A DNA stretch of 64,000 nt. Origin: Brasilonema angustatum HA4187-MV1. GTDB taxonomy: Bacteria > Cyanobacteriota > Cyanobacteriia > Cyanobacteriales > Nostocaceae. The stretch is taken from positions 1 through 64,000 of the forward strand of contig JAHHGV010000031.1 of NCBI GenBank assembly GCA_019359695.1, in the 5' to 3' direction. A program made the translations under genes and the position numbers. Positions 34,104-41,920 of this stretch are shown piece by piece. The notes below the pieces were generated by a model. The model had not been told where the DNA came from and did not search any database. It saw nothing but the letters and a program-made list of their open reading frames with translations. Position 1 is the stretch's first letter. Every line of letters starts with the position of its first letter.

Positions 34104-34650
34104 TGCTTGTAGAGATATTATTTTGAGGGGAGGCTACCCGAGGAAAATTTGGCAAATCTATCCCACCGTGAGAATCGGTACGGGTTTTCAGCGCCAGACG
34201 GTAACTTACACTCTGAAGTTCTGCCTGGAGTTGGCGATTCTCGCGTTGTAGAATTGCTACTTTTTCTCTAACAGGAGTCATGCGCTCCTCAAATTTACGA
34301 CGATAGATTTGAGGCAACTCTTGTACAACTTGCTCAAGCATCCGACTGCGATCGCTCAATTCTTGCACGGACTGCCGCAGTTGATAAATCTCAGCGTCAC
34401 GCGCTGAGATTTGCTCTTGATAAAAACTCACTTGCTGCTCTACAGCTTGTAATTGTTCTCGTAATTCTTGCAGCTGAGTTTGATCACGCTCAGACATTTC
34501 GCTTTGGGGCATAAAGTTAGTGTTGCCCTTAACCAGTCGGAAGAGTTCTTGAGACAGTTGTTGTACTAGCTGATCCCGAAACTGCAATTCTTGGCGTAGG
34601 TTCGAGGCTTCTGCATACAGGTCTTGAATAGAGGTATCATTTTGACTCAC
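34096..34650 (-). CDS. Coiled-coil hypothetical protein
   Basis: 184 residues, mainly one long coiled coil (about 8-150): LYAEASNLRQELQFRDQLVQQL, QLQELREQLQAVEQQVSFYQEQISARDAEIYQLR, ERMTPVREKVAILQRENRQLQAELQS. It ends in a short polar tail. No enzymatic motif. It is the first gene of a two-gene unit whose second gene starts inside its last codons. A structural or adaptor role is all that can be inferred. Confidence 0.72.
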   Translation of the reverse strand: MSQNDTSIQDLYAEASNLRQELQFRDQLVQQLSQELFRLVKGNTNFMPQSEMSERDQTQLQELREQLQAVEQQVSFYQEQISARDAEIYQLRQSVQELSDRSRMLEQVVQELPQIYRRKFEERMTPVREKVAILQRENRQLQAELQSVSYRLALKTRTDSHGGIDLPNFPRVASPQNNISTSNA

Positions 34651-34946
34651 AGTGGCTTACAGCTCCCATTCAGAACTTTTCGTTTTTCATCTACTACTGC
34701 GGCAATTAGACATTTGTCAATTGACATATTTTTATAAGTAAAATTAGCGAGATTTTTTTGTAAAATCTGCTTCATCTGATTTGTCTATACGGTAGCTTGA
34801 GGCGCTAACTATTATACCATTAGTTTGAAGATTGTGTAAAAAAATCCTAGATACCTGAAATACACTGACGCGGCTCATTTCCTCTGGCTTGAGCACCAAA
34901 CTTGAGGGCAACAGAGCCGCGTGAAGAATTAATGAATCAAAAGCTT
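34651..34946. other. Intergenic region between rpsF and the coiled-coil gene
   Basis: About 300 bp downstream of rpsF. It holds a 9-bp stem with a long loop, ACGCGGCTC (34868-34876) and GAGCCGCGT (34914-34922), which may help to end or stabilise the rpsF transcript. No U tract follows it. Confidence 0.45.
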
Positions 34947-35273
34947 CTAAGCAGCGGGGATTGTTGCTTGAGCTTGTACCTCTTTGACCTCTTGCTTGAT
35001 AGTCAGGTAGCGAATCACTTCTTCGCTCAGACGCATAGAGCGCTCCATAATAGCAATCACATTGCCAGGTCCAGTGTAATTCATTTGTATGTAGATGCCA
35101 TCTCTTTGCCTATTAATTTCATAAGCAAGACGACGTTTACCTCGATTTTGAATCTGGAAATTGTCTGCTCCGTGTTCCCGCAGCAAGTTCTCATATTTAG
35201 CGATCGCCTGCTCTACCTGTTCATCAGTCAGATCAGGACGGAGGATGTACATTGTTTCGTAAACGATTTGCAT
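34947..35273 (-). CDS. rpsF: 30S ribosomal protein S6
   Basis: 108 residues from the ATG at 35271-35273, preceded by a GAGGAG ribosome site. The frame continues 29 codons upstream but that extension is not S6-like. Signatures: [70 protein letters not shown]6 binds the central domain of 16S rRNA with S18. The short basic/acidic tail is typical of cyanobacteria. No ssb or rpsR follows, so it stands alone here. Confidence 0.96.
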   Translation of the reverse strand: MQIVYETMYILRPDLTDEQVEQAIAKYENLLREHGADNFQIQNRGKRRLAYEINRQRDGIYIQMNYTGPGNVIAIMERSMRLSEEVIRYLTIKQEVKEVQAQATIPAA

Positions 35274-35795
35274 GGTTTTTATCTCCTCATGGACTACATG
35301 GCTGCCGATAGTTAACTTGTATTGATAGTCGCGATTGACGATACCAACACCAATCAACATTACAAAGCAGCAAGGAACTTTTTGACGTTCTCTCGTGCAA
35401 TGGGGTTGCCGGGATACTTGCTCACTTTTAGGAATTGTTTATCCTTTTTCCGAGCGAGCTATACGGATTGCTTGGGGGAGGGCGTCTCCCAACTACTATA
35501 TCTTTGTCTTTGGTAAAAGATATGGTTTTTGTACTTTCCGTTCCATTTTTACTAACATTTGAAGAGCAAAAACTTCCTGCTTCAACCGAGACTGTCGGCA
35601 GCACCTCGTCCACAGGCACACACGACAGAACTCGCCGCGTATTTCAATATATTTATTGCCGCGTTCAAATCGCGGTCAATCTCTAAGCCCTTCAGGTTTT
35701 ATAATCTTACCAGCTTTTCATTTTTATGCGGAGCTTAATCGCTCATTGAAATATTACACACTGGCGGTTTGATTCCACAAAAGGATACTAATCTA
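35274..35795. other. Intergenic region with a tnpB remnant
   Basis: Between divergent rpsF and the FAH-family gene. It contains the degenerate end of an IS200/IS605 tnpB (35582-35698, minus) and a GC-rich stretch near 35470-35490 (GGGGGAGGGCGTCTCCC) that could be part of its right end. Confidence 0.6.
35582..35698 (-). pseudogene. C-terminal remnant of a TnpB (IS200/IS605 family)
   Basis: Read on the minus strand, 38 codons end at a TGA (35582-35584) and contain GLEIDRDLNAAINILKYAAS, the conserved end of TnpB with the RuvC-III aspartate, followed by VVCACGRGAADSLG. The upstream zinc ribbon and the rest of the gene are missing, and a stop codon bounds the fragment. It is a decayed transposon scar. 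Confidence 0.8.
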
Positions 35796-36581
35796 ATGGT
35801 TATGGCGCAGCGGTATGTGCGAGTTCAAAATCTAGAAGGGCAAGTATACTATGGCTTGCTACAACTGTCTTTTAAGGTACAGGTGCTAGATGCTGCACCT
35901 TGGCTACAAGGGCAACTCACCGATTTAATTTTGGAACCAGAAAGTTATCAAATCTTGGCTCCCTGCGCTCCTTCTAAAATTGTAGCGGTAGGTAAAAACT
36001 ATGCAGAGCATGCGGCAGAAATGGGAACAGAAGTACCCACCGAGCCTTTGCTCTTTCTCAAGCCGCCTACATCTATCATCGCTTCACTGGAAGAAATTCA
36101 GTATCCACCGCACTCGCAGCGAGTGGACTATGAAGGAGAACTAGCCCTAGTGATTGGCGATCGCACTATCAAGTGTACACCTGAGGAGGCTCAAACAAAG
36201 ATTTGGGGTTACACCATTGCTAATGACGTGACAGCGCGGGATTTACAAAAACGGGACAGTCAATGGACGCGAGCCAAAGGTTTCGATACGTTCTGCCCTT
36301 TGGGACCGTGGATTGTCCGAGAAATCAACCCCGGAGCTAGATTGCAGACTTTTTTGAATCAGGAGGCAACTCCTGTACAATCTGCCTGTATTGACCAGAT
36401 GGTGTTTCCCCCAGATTTTCTCGTCTCCTACATCTCTCAGGTAATGACGCTACTTCCGGGGGACGTTGTACTAACAGGTACACCATTAGGGGTAGGACCA
36501 TTAAATCCTGGCGATCGCCTTCGTGTGGAAATTGAAGGTATTGGTCGCTTAGAAAATACTGTCAGAGCTAGTATTGAATAG
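35796..36581 (+). CDS. Fumarylacetoacetate hydrolase (FAH) family protein
   Basis: 261 residues from the ATG at 35796 with AAAAGGAT about 10 bases upstream; an in-frame TTG at 35769 is a poorer start. FAH fold motifs: AVGKNYAEHAAEMG, DYEGELALVIGD with metal-binding acidic residues, GYTIANDVTARDLQ, KGFDTFCPLGPWI, and LLPGDVVLTGTPLGVGPLNPGD. Members are hydrolases or decarboxylases of 2-keto acids (acylpyruvate, 2-hydroxyhepta-2,4-diene-1,7-dioate, oxaloacetate). The exact substrate is not clear. Confidence 0.9.
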   Translation: MVMAQRYVRVQNLEGQVYYGLLQLSFKVQVLDAAPWLQGQLTDLILEPESYQILAPCAPSKIVAVGKNYAEHAAEMGTEVPTEPLLFLKPPTSIIASLEEIQYPPHSQRVDYEGELALVIGDRTIKCTPEEAQTKIWGYTIANDVTARDLQKRDSQWTRAKGFDTFCPLGPWIVREINPGARLQTFLNQEATPVQSACIDQMVFPPDFLVSYISQVMTLLPGDVVLTGTPLGVGPLNPGDRLRVEIEGIGRLENTVRASIE

Positions 36582-36928
36582 CTCGTTTTCTAATTGGTAC
36601 GATTACTACTGGACACGTAAATCCAGCTTTACCTATTGCTCAAAAGCTTGTATAACGTGCTCACTAAGTTTGATGGTAATCACTCAATGAATTATATATG
36701 TGCCAATTAGAATATGAGGTGTGTCAGTAGCTTCAATTTTACCCTTAAACCCCCTGGTTCATGAGACTTTACATTGAACGGGTTTTTGGTTTAAGTACTG
36801 CCTGCAAAGGATAGATAGTTTTAAGGCGCGTCTGAGAAACAGGAATCTCCCTGCCTTTAGGCGGGAGAGACGTCAACTCCTGACCTTAGTGGGATGACCT
36901 CAAATGTGGAACACCTATTATGGTAACT
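36582..36928. other. Intergenic region with an IS-end-like hairpin
   Basis: No gene. A hairpin CTCCCTGCCTTTAGGCGGGAG (stems CTCCCTGCC and GGCGGGAG) lies at about 36848-36868 and is followed by AGACGTCAA, a pattern I associate with right ends of cyanobacterial IS200/IS605-type elements. Both flanking genes end here (convergent), so it could also act as a terminator. Confidence 0.4.
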
Positions 36929-37603
36929 TTATGTCACGACTAAGCCATCTCTGACATGAATTGTGCGTTTGGTTTGAGCAGCAACATCAGGTTCGTGAGT
37001 TACGATGACTATGGTGATGCCTTGGTTATTTAAATCAGTGAGTAAATCCATGACATCTTGAGATGTTTTGGTGTCTAGAGCTCCTGTGGGTTCGTCTGCG
37101 AGTACAAGAGCAGGATTATTGACAAGAGCACGGGCGATCGCAACTCGCTGTTGTTGTCCCCCTGAAAGTTGGCTAGGACGGTTATGCAAGCGCTCTGCTA
37201 GTCCTACCCTAGTCAAAGCTTGAATTGCCCGTTGGCGTCGTTTCGGTTTTGGCACATTGGCATAAACCATTGGCAGCATAACATTCTCAAGCGCGGTGGA
37301 ACGTGCCAACAAATTGAACTGTTGAAACACAAAGCCGATGCGCCGATTACGAATATAAGCGAGTTCATCATTAGCCAATGTGCTTAAATTGCGCCCCTCC
37401 AGAATATAGTATCCAGCGGTTGGACGATCAAGGCAACCAATAATGTTCATCAACGTGGACTTCCCAGAACCAGACATCCCCATAATGGCGACGTATTCTC
37501 CTTCTTCAATGGATAAGTCAATTCCCTTGAGAATCGGAAGTTCCATCTCATCTAAACGGTAACTTTTCGTAATCGATTCCATCCAAATCATAGTTGCAGC
37601 CAT
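36929..37603 (-). CDS. MacB/LolD-type ABC transporter ATP-binding protein
   Basis: 224 residues from the ATG at 37601-37603, with ACGGAG upstream; seven more codons from a TTG are possible. Walker [11 protein letters not shown] loop FVFQQFNLL, signature [15 protein letters not shown], Walker [14 protein letters not shown] loop THEPD. It belongs to the MacB/LolD/DevA group, which pairs with an FtsX-like permease and usually a membrane-fusion protein. In heterocystous cyanobacteria such ATPases include DevA of the glycolipid exporter. No permease gene is adjacent, so the partner must be elsewhere. Confidence 0.88.
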   Translation of the reverse strand: MAATMIWMESITKSYRLDEMELPILKGIDLSIEEGEYVAIMGMSGSGKSTLMNIIGCLDRPTAGYYILEGRNLSTLANDELAYIRNRRIGFVFQQFNLLARSTALENVMLPMVYANVPKPKRRQRAIQALTRVGLAERLHNRPSQLSGGQQQRVAIARALVNNPALVLADEPTGALDTKTSQDVMDLLTDLNNQGITIVIVTHEPDVAAQTKRTIHVRDGLVVT

Positions 37604-37990
37604 TTTAGTCACTCCGTAATTCAATTTTGGATTTTAGATTTTGCGAAAAGTTTGAGCGGTGAGTCCAGCCCCCGTCTTGGCGGTTTCCGTCACGATCGGG
37701 GACTGGCGAACCCGGAGGGAGGTTTCCTCCGCTCAAACTTTTCAAGACGGATTTTGGATTGATCTCACGGATGAATCCGGAGGCTTGAGAATTTTAGATT
37801 TTATAGGACTTACGCACGAGTTACGAAAGAACAAGACTATAAGATTGCTTCCGGACGTCGCAATTACACAACTACATTTCCCTTGCGTAAGTCCTGTTTT
37901 GGATTGCTTCCACAGATCTGACTTTTCACGGCATGTGGAATAGTCAGCAAAGCTAACCCTAATTAAGATTAGCTTTGAAATTTACTCGGT
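37604..37990. repeat. Intergenic region with two palindromic elements
   Basis: Holds a 97-bp hairpin element with arms AAAAGTTTGAGCGG (37646-37659) and CCGCTCAAACTTTT (37729-37742), and a 91-bp MITE-like element (37805-37895, separate entry). No gene. Confidence 0.7.
37805..37895. mobile_element. MITE-like element, copy A (AGGACTTACGCA ends)
   Basis: 91 bp bounded by the perfect 12-bp inverted repeats AGGACTTACGCA (37805-37816) and TGCGTAAGTCCT (37884-37895). A second element with the same ends is at 48179-48279. No coding capacity, so it must be mobilised in trans, if at all. Confidence 0.7.
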
Positions 37991-38389
37991 TCATGAATTA
38001 GGCTTGTTGCCATCGCCCGGAGGACGAGGTGGAATTCCCAAAGCCTCAGTCAACTGTTGTTCTGTCACACCCAGCTTTGTGGCTGCACCTTTAATATCAA
38101 GACGGCGACGAGGACGACTCTCACCTGAATTACTCGGCGGTTGGGCTGGCACTCCTAGAGCTTCTTTCAACTGTGCTTCAGTCACTCCCAATTTCTGGGC
38201 TGCTGCTGCAAAATTTGGGCGGGGTCGATTTCCCCTCGGTCGCTTTTGTTCCCCATTCGGTTGCGATGAATCTTGTGCCAGTAAATCCGGCTGACTGGCT
38301 GTTGTATGATCTGCTTTAGCCAAACCACAAGCTCCAATCAGAAGAGGAATAGCTGATACTGCTAACAACTGATGAATTTTCATAAACAA
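37991..38389 (-). CDS. Small lipoprotein with two KLGVTE repeats
   Basis: 132 residues. Lipoprotein signal with a hydrophobic segment and lipobox LLIGAC (C at about 21). The mature part is Pro/Arg/Asn/Gln-rich, with two copies of a helical motif: AAQKLGVTEAQLKEALGVP (about 63-81) and AATKLGVTEQQLTEALGIP (about 101-119). The motif recalls short helices in periplasmic metal-binding or chaperone proteins, but I do not recognise the family. It is divergent from the OmpR-type regulator gene, which may control it. Confidence 0.72.
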   Translation of the reverse strand: MFMKIHQLLAVSAIPLLIGACGLAKADHTTASQPDLLAQDSSQPNGEQKRPRGNRPRPNFAAAAQKLGVTEAQLKEALGVPAQPPSNSGESRPRRRLDIKGAATKLGVTEQQLTEALGIPPRPPGDGNKPNS

Positions 38390-38714
38390 TAAACCTCTTC
38401 ATCTTGGAGGTATCGAGATGTCTATAGTTCCAATAACATCAATCCAAGATGACAGCTTGCCCCTTGTCTGAATTACAATTTTGTAATCGATATAAATACA
38501 GCTATTGTGGCTTTGGCAAAAATCTTATACCAATTTGAAAAAAGAATGCGACAGATGGAATGTTACAAGCAATTACCAGTAAGTCTTTTACAATCACGCC
38601 AGTTCGCTCAAGTCGGGAGACTTGCCCACGCGACTGGCTCCAAAATCTAAAATCCAAAATCCAAAATGGTATTAGTCTTTATTTGCTTTATAGATAGTTC
38701 AAAACATCAAAGTT
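38390..38714. other. Divergent intergenic region of the lipoprotein and response regulator
   Basis: Includes a nested hairpin (GCCAGT at 38598-38603 with ACTGGC at 38633-38638, enclosing CAAGTC-GGGA-GACTTG). The shared promoter region may hold the regulator's site, but no direct repeats typical of OmpR binding are evident. Confidence 0.45.
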
Positions 38715-39413
38715 TTGGATGACCATCAAAAAACCATGCATATCCTGTTCGTCGAAGATGAATCAAGAATAGCAAACTTCGTCCGAGCCGGACTGAAGGA
38801 ACAGGGGATTGTCGTTGATTATTGCGACAACGGTGATGATGGATATATCAGAGCAATGGAAAATGAGTATGATGTAATCGTGCTCGACATCATGGTTCCA
38901 GGCAAGGATGGGCTATTTATCCTCAAACACCTACGACGAGAAGGGCGTAATGTACCGGTGATTTTGTTGACTGCTCGCAATGAACTGGATGATCGACTTG
39001 AAGGTTTGAATCTTGGGGCGGACGACTATATCGCCAAACCATTTTTTGTAGAGGAGTTGGTTGCCCGCATTCATGCTGTAGTGCGTCGGAGTATGGGCGA
39101 TCGCCAAAATTTGTTGTGTGTCGGATCGCTCAAATTAGATCGTATCACGCGCGAAGTTACCTGTAATCAACAGATAGTAGAACTCACTACCCGCGAGTTT
39201 AATCTCCTGGAATATCTGATGCGTTCTCCCGGACGAGTCTTTACCCGTATGCAAATCCTGGAACATGTCTGGGGTTATGATTTCAACCCCAATACCAACG
39301 TCGTTGATGTATGTATCCAAAGGATTCGCAAAAAGATTGACCCGATTAGTGGAACGGTTTGGATTGAGAGTGTACGGGGAGTTGGGTATCGTTTCTCTAA
39401 GCCAGAGTCTTGA
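38715..39413 (+). CDS. OmpR/PhoB-family response regulator
   Basis: 232 residues (225 if the internal ATG at 38736, MHILFVEDES, is the start, which looks more natural). Receiver domain with acceptor Asp in VIVLDIMVPGKDG, the T/K pair LLTARN and DYIAKPF, then a winged helix (LTTREFNLLEYLMRSPGRVFTRMQILEHVWG, NTNVVDVCIQRIRKKID, GVGYRFSKPE). The sequence style is close to the CopR/CusR metal-responsive subgroup. No histidine kinase follows, so it is an orphan in this window. The divergent lipoprotein gene is a candidate target. Confidence 0.9.
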   Translation: MDDHQKTMHILFVEDESRIANFVRAGLKEQGIVVDYCDNGDDGYIRAMENEYDVIVLDIMVPGKDGLFILKHLRREGRNVPVILLTARNELDDRLEGLNLGADDYIAKPFFVEELVARIHAVVRRSMGDRQNLLCVGSLKLDRITREVTCNQQIVELTTREFNLLEYLMRSPGRVFTRMQILEHVWGYDFNPNTNVVDVCIQRIRKKIDPISGTVWIESVRGVGYRFSKPES

Positions 39414-39425
39414 TTCTTGACAACT

Positions 39426-39905
39426 CTAGTCACGAGTTCCGCTATAAGCAGCTTGGGAGATCAGGGGAATTTCAGCGTAGAGTCCTCTTACGGCTTGAAC
39501 AATACTATATATTGATGCACCGACAACTGCCAGGAAAATCAAGGTAAACATCACACTTTGAAACAAAGGTACTGATATTGAGGCACCCTGTTGCACAATA
39601 CCTATAAGTTCTAAAACTGCCCCGCACAAATAAGCAAATATAGACAGCAAAAGAGCTTGCAAGGTATGGAACCGGACAAAGTGTTGAATTTTTTCGTTTC
39701 TCACAACCAGAAGGTATAAAGCAAAGAAAATGATGAGGCTAGCAAATGGTATTCCATAATACAGTTGAATCAGAGGAATAAAAGGTATGTAGAGCGATCG
39801 CAACAAAGGCAGCTGAGCAAAATTACTAACTTCAATAAAAGGTAAAAGATAAGGCAAGCAAGACAAAAGGCGATCTTGAACTGTGCTACCTCCGCGCCAA
39901 GCCAT
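39426..39905 (-). CDS. Tic20 family membrane protein
   Basis: 159 residues with four membrane helices. Recognised from DRLLSCLPYLLPFIEVS, FIPLIQLYYGIPFASLIIFFALYLLVVRNEKIQHFVRFHTLQALLL and the last helix. Cyanobacterial relatives of the plastid import component Tic20; function in cyanobacteria unsettled. It ends 12 bp from the convergent response-regulator gene. Confidence 0.88.
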   Translation of the reverse strand: MAWRGGSTVQDRLLSCLPYLLPFIEVSNFAQLPLLRSLYIPFIPLIQLYYGIPFASLIIFFALYLLVVRNEKIQHFVRFHTLQALLLSIFAYLCGAVLELIGIVQQGASISVPLFQSVMFTLIFLAVVGASIYSIVQAVRGLYAEIPLISQAAYSGTRD

Positions 39906-40005
39906 CTTGATTTCTCCTGTGGTTAAATGTTGATGTTACTATGCCAAGGATAACGCAGTTAATTAGGTAGAGGATAAAGTCTCTACCATTAAGCATAGTT
40001 GTTGG

Positions 40006-40203
40006 TCATTCAATATTAGCAACTCGAAAACCCATGACACACTCATACTGGTCTGGTTGCTGTTCAGTCAGTTTGCGAATAGCTTGACCACAATGGAGTT
40101 TACCTTTACGCCACCGGGGTTGACCACTTCCGTCAGCAAGTAAACAAGATTGGCATACTTGTTGAGGAGCGAAAATTTGGTTATCCATGAGAATTACTAG
40201 CAT
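40006..40203 (-). CDS. Small four-cysteine conserved protein
   Basis: 65 residues from the ATG at 40201-40203, with AGGAG upstream; the open frame extends further but without family-like sequence. Starting at MDNQIFAPQQ it contains CQSCLLADGSGQPRW and LHCGQAI, then YECVMGFRVANI. The CxxC and later cysteines suggest a small zinc-binding fold. I remember similar short proteins in cyanobacteria but no name. Function unknown. Confidence 0.65.
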   Translation of the reverse strand: MLVILMDNQIFAPQQVCQSCLLADGSGQPRWRKGKLHCGQAIRKLTEQQPDQYECVMGFRVANIE

Positions 40204-40635
40204 CCTATTTCTCCTATCAATCCTGAGGATGACCCACATGTACCCAGGGGGAGAAAACTGGTAAGGATGGCAATAAATGCTGTAGCGGATGGTTCGTCCG
40301 TTATGCTGGACGTTGTTACATCTGTTACATTTTTGTCTGTCTTTGCCCAACCTCCCATGCTCACTTTGGAAGAATGTGGATCATGACAATCTGATCAAAA
40401 TTTATATGTTGAGTTTAGTTTATTGTACGTTGTTTTTTTTGGGTTTGTAGTTAAAAGTAATACATAAATTAATTTATAAATTCTTTGACCTTGGATGAAT
40501 ATCTTGATGAAGAAGAATTGACACTTTCGGTGCCAAAAAGACAGGGAATTCTTGCTAAGCCCTAGCCTACCCCGATTTTAGGTCACTACACTGCTCTATA
40601 CTTGTTGATAAAAATTATTATTGACAGTCATAACC
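40204..40635. other. Divergent region upstream of the AraC-type regulator
   Basis: No gene. It contains a T-rich run near 40430 and, next to the regulator start, a Fur-box-like site (40608-40626). Confidence 0.5.
40608..40626 (+). promoter_or_regulatory. Candidate Fur box upstream of the AraC-type regulator
   Basis: GATAAAAATTATTATTGAC matches 13 of 19 positions of the classical Fur box (GATAATGATAATCATTATC). Its place, 9 bp before the ATG at 40636 and upstream of an iron-uptake locus, makes iron control plausible. Confidence 0.4.
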
Positions 40636-41637
40636 ATGACTATTAGCCTGACGCAAAAAGATAATTTGGAACTGTGGGTGGAAGCTGCCAAAAATCGTGT
40701 ACCCAAACGTGCGCGAGAGCCATTTGAATCGTTATTTGAAATGCCTAAAATAAGGGGCAAGGGCTATGCGCGAAGTATTGAGGTACATCCCAAACTGGTG
40801 ATTTCGATTTCGGATTACGAAAATCACGAGGATGCGCTGGTTAAGATTCCGACCTGGGATCATCCCGTTCAGTTTGGTGTACTTCTTTCAGGCACGGTAG
40901 GAGATTCCCAGGGGCAGTACTTTGGGGAAAGATACATGCTCATTTCTGGTAGCGGTGTACAACGGGGATGGACGGCAGAGTATCGCAGAGGCGAGCGGAT
41001 TTTAGGGGTCAATATCGAAATGCCTCCTGAGATGTTGGCAACGTTTTTCTTTGGAGAGGATGGACACATCCCCTCAGAGTTGGGTTTTTTGGCCAAAGGT
41101 AATGACTGGCAAACGCTGCTTTATCTGGAAACCAATCTAGCAACTCAGACAGTAGCACGACAAATCATACACTGTCCCTACAAAGGGATAATGAAACGAA
41201 TATATTTACAGACGAAAGCTCTGGAAATGATCACGTTGCAGCTTACCCCGATTTTGGCAGACCAAGGTAGTCTGCAATCATCATCTAGACTAAAAACTTC
41301 AAGCATTACCCGGATTCATTATGCAAGGGAGATTTTGCAATCTCGTCTAGAAAATCCGCCATCATTGCCAGAGTTAGGGCAGATGGTGGGGGCGAGCGAT
41401 CGCACTCTTCAACGCGGATTCCGGCAGCTGTTTGGCATGACTGTATTTGGCTATCTGACAGATAAGCGCATGGAACGGGCAGAGCAAATATTTCGACAAG
41501 GTGATGTTACCGTTGCGGAGGTTGCTAACCAAGTTGGCTATTCTCATTTAGGACACTTTGCGATCGCCTTTAAACGCAAATTCGGCATCACCCCCAGCGA
41601 ATGTTTAGCAGGACAAAAGTCGCTTTCGGGACTATAA
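40636..41637 (+). CDS. AraC-family regulator (PchR-like)
   Basis: 333 residues from the ATG at 40636; an in-frame TTG at 40621 overlaps the putative Fur box. The C-terminal double HTH is clear (IHYAREILQSRLENPPSLPELGQMVGASDRTLQRGFRQLFG and VTVAEVANQVGYSHLGHFAIAFKRKFGITPSEC). The N-terminal part resembles PchR-type siderophore-sensing regulators. It is followed after 283 bp by a TonB-dependent siderophore receptor on the same strand, the usual pairing in cyanobacteria, so it likely activates that receptor when ferric siderophore is sensed. Confidence 0.88.
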   Translation: MTISLTQKDNLELWVEAAKNRVPKRAREPFESLFEMPKIRGKGYARSIEVHPKLVISISDYENHEDALVKIPTWDHPVQFGVLLSGTVGDSQGQYFGERYMLISGSGVQRGWTAEYRRGERILGVNIEMPPEMLATFFFGEDGHIPSELGFLAKGNDWQTLLYLETNLATQTVARQIIHCPYKGIMKRIYLQTKALEMITLQLTPILADQGSLQSSSRLKTSSITRIHYAREILQSRLENPPSLPELGQMVGASDRTLQRGFRQLFGMTVFGYLTDKRMERAEQIFRQGDVTVAEVANQVGYSHLGHFAIAFKRKFGITPSECLAGQKSLSGL

Positions 41638-41810
41638 GACGTTTTTGGGATAGACTCAACTGCTAGCAATTCTCTATACTCAGCTTTATTGAATTAGATA
41701 CTACTTGCAAGAAGCCGGATTTTGTCCGAAATCCTGGACTTACCCCACTCTAACCCTCTCCAATGCTTTGGCGAGGGAACTATGTATTTTTGTCCTTTGA
41801 TGGAGAACCA

Positions 41811-41844
41811 GTGCAACAACGCGTTTAACCCGCTGTTGTTGCAC
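41811..41844. other. 10-bp hairpin upstream of the siderophore receptor gene
   Basis: GTGCAACAAC (41811-41820) and GTTGTTGCAC (41835-41844), perfect, with a 14-nt loop, 76 bp before the start codon. It could be an RNA hairpin in the 5' UTR or a protein-binding site. No downstream U tract. Confidence 0.4.
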
Positions 41845-41920
41845 GAAAAGCGCCTGGGACTATAGGGGGTATTGCAAAGCCATTTAACTATTTGTGGCGT
41901 GAGGAAGTCAGAGGAAAACT

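Noticed and set aside
41638-41920. Cobalamin riboswitch upstream of the TonB-dependent receptor
   Set aside because: Only a simple 10-bp hairpin is present; no B12-box-like sequence was seen, and the receptor looks siderophore-type with a PchR-like regulator.
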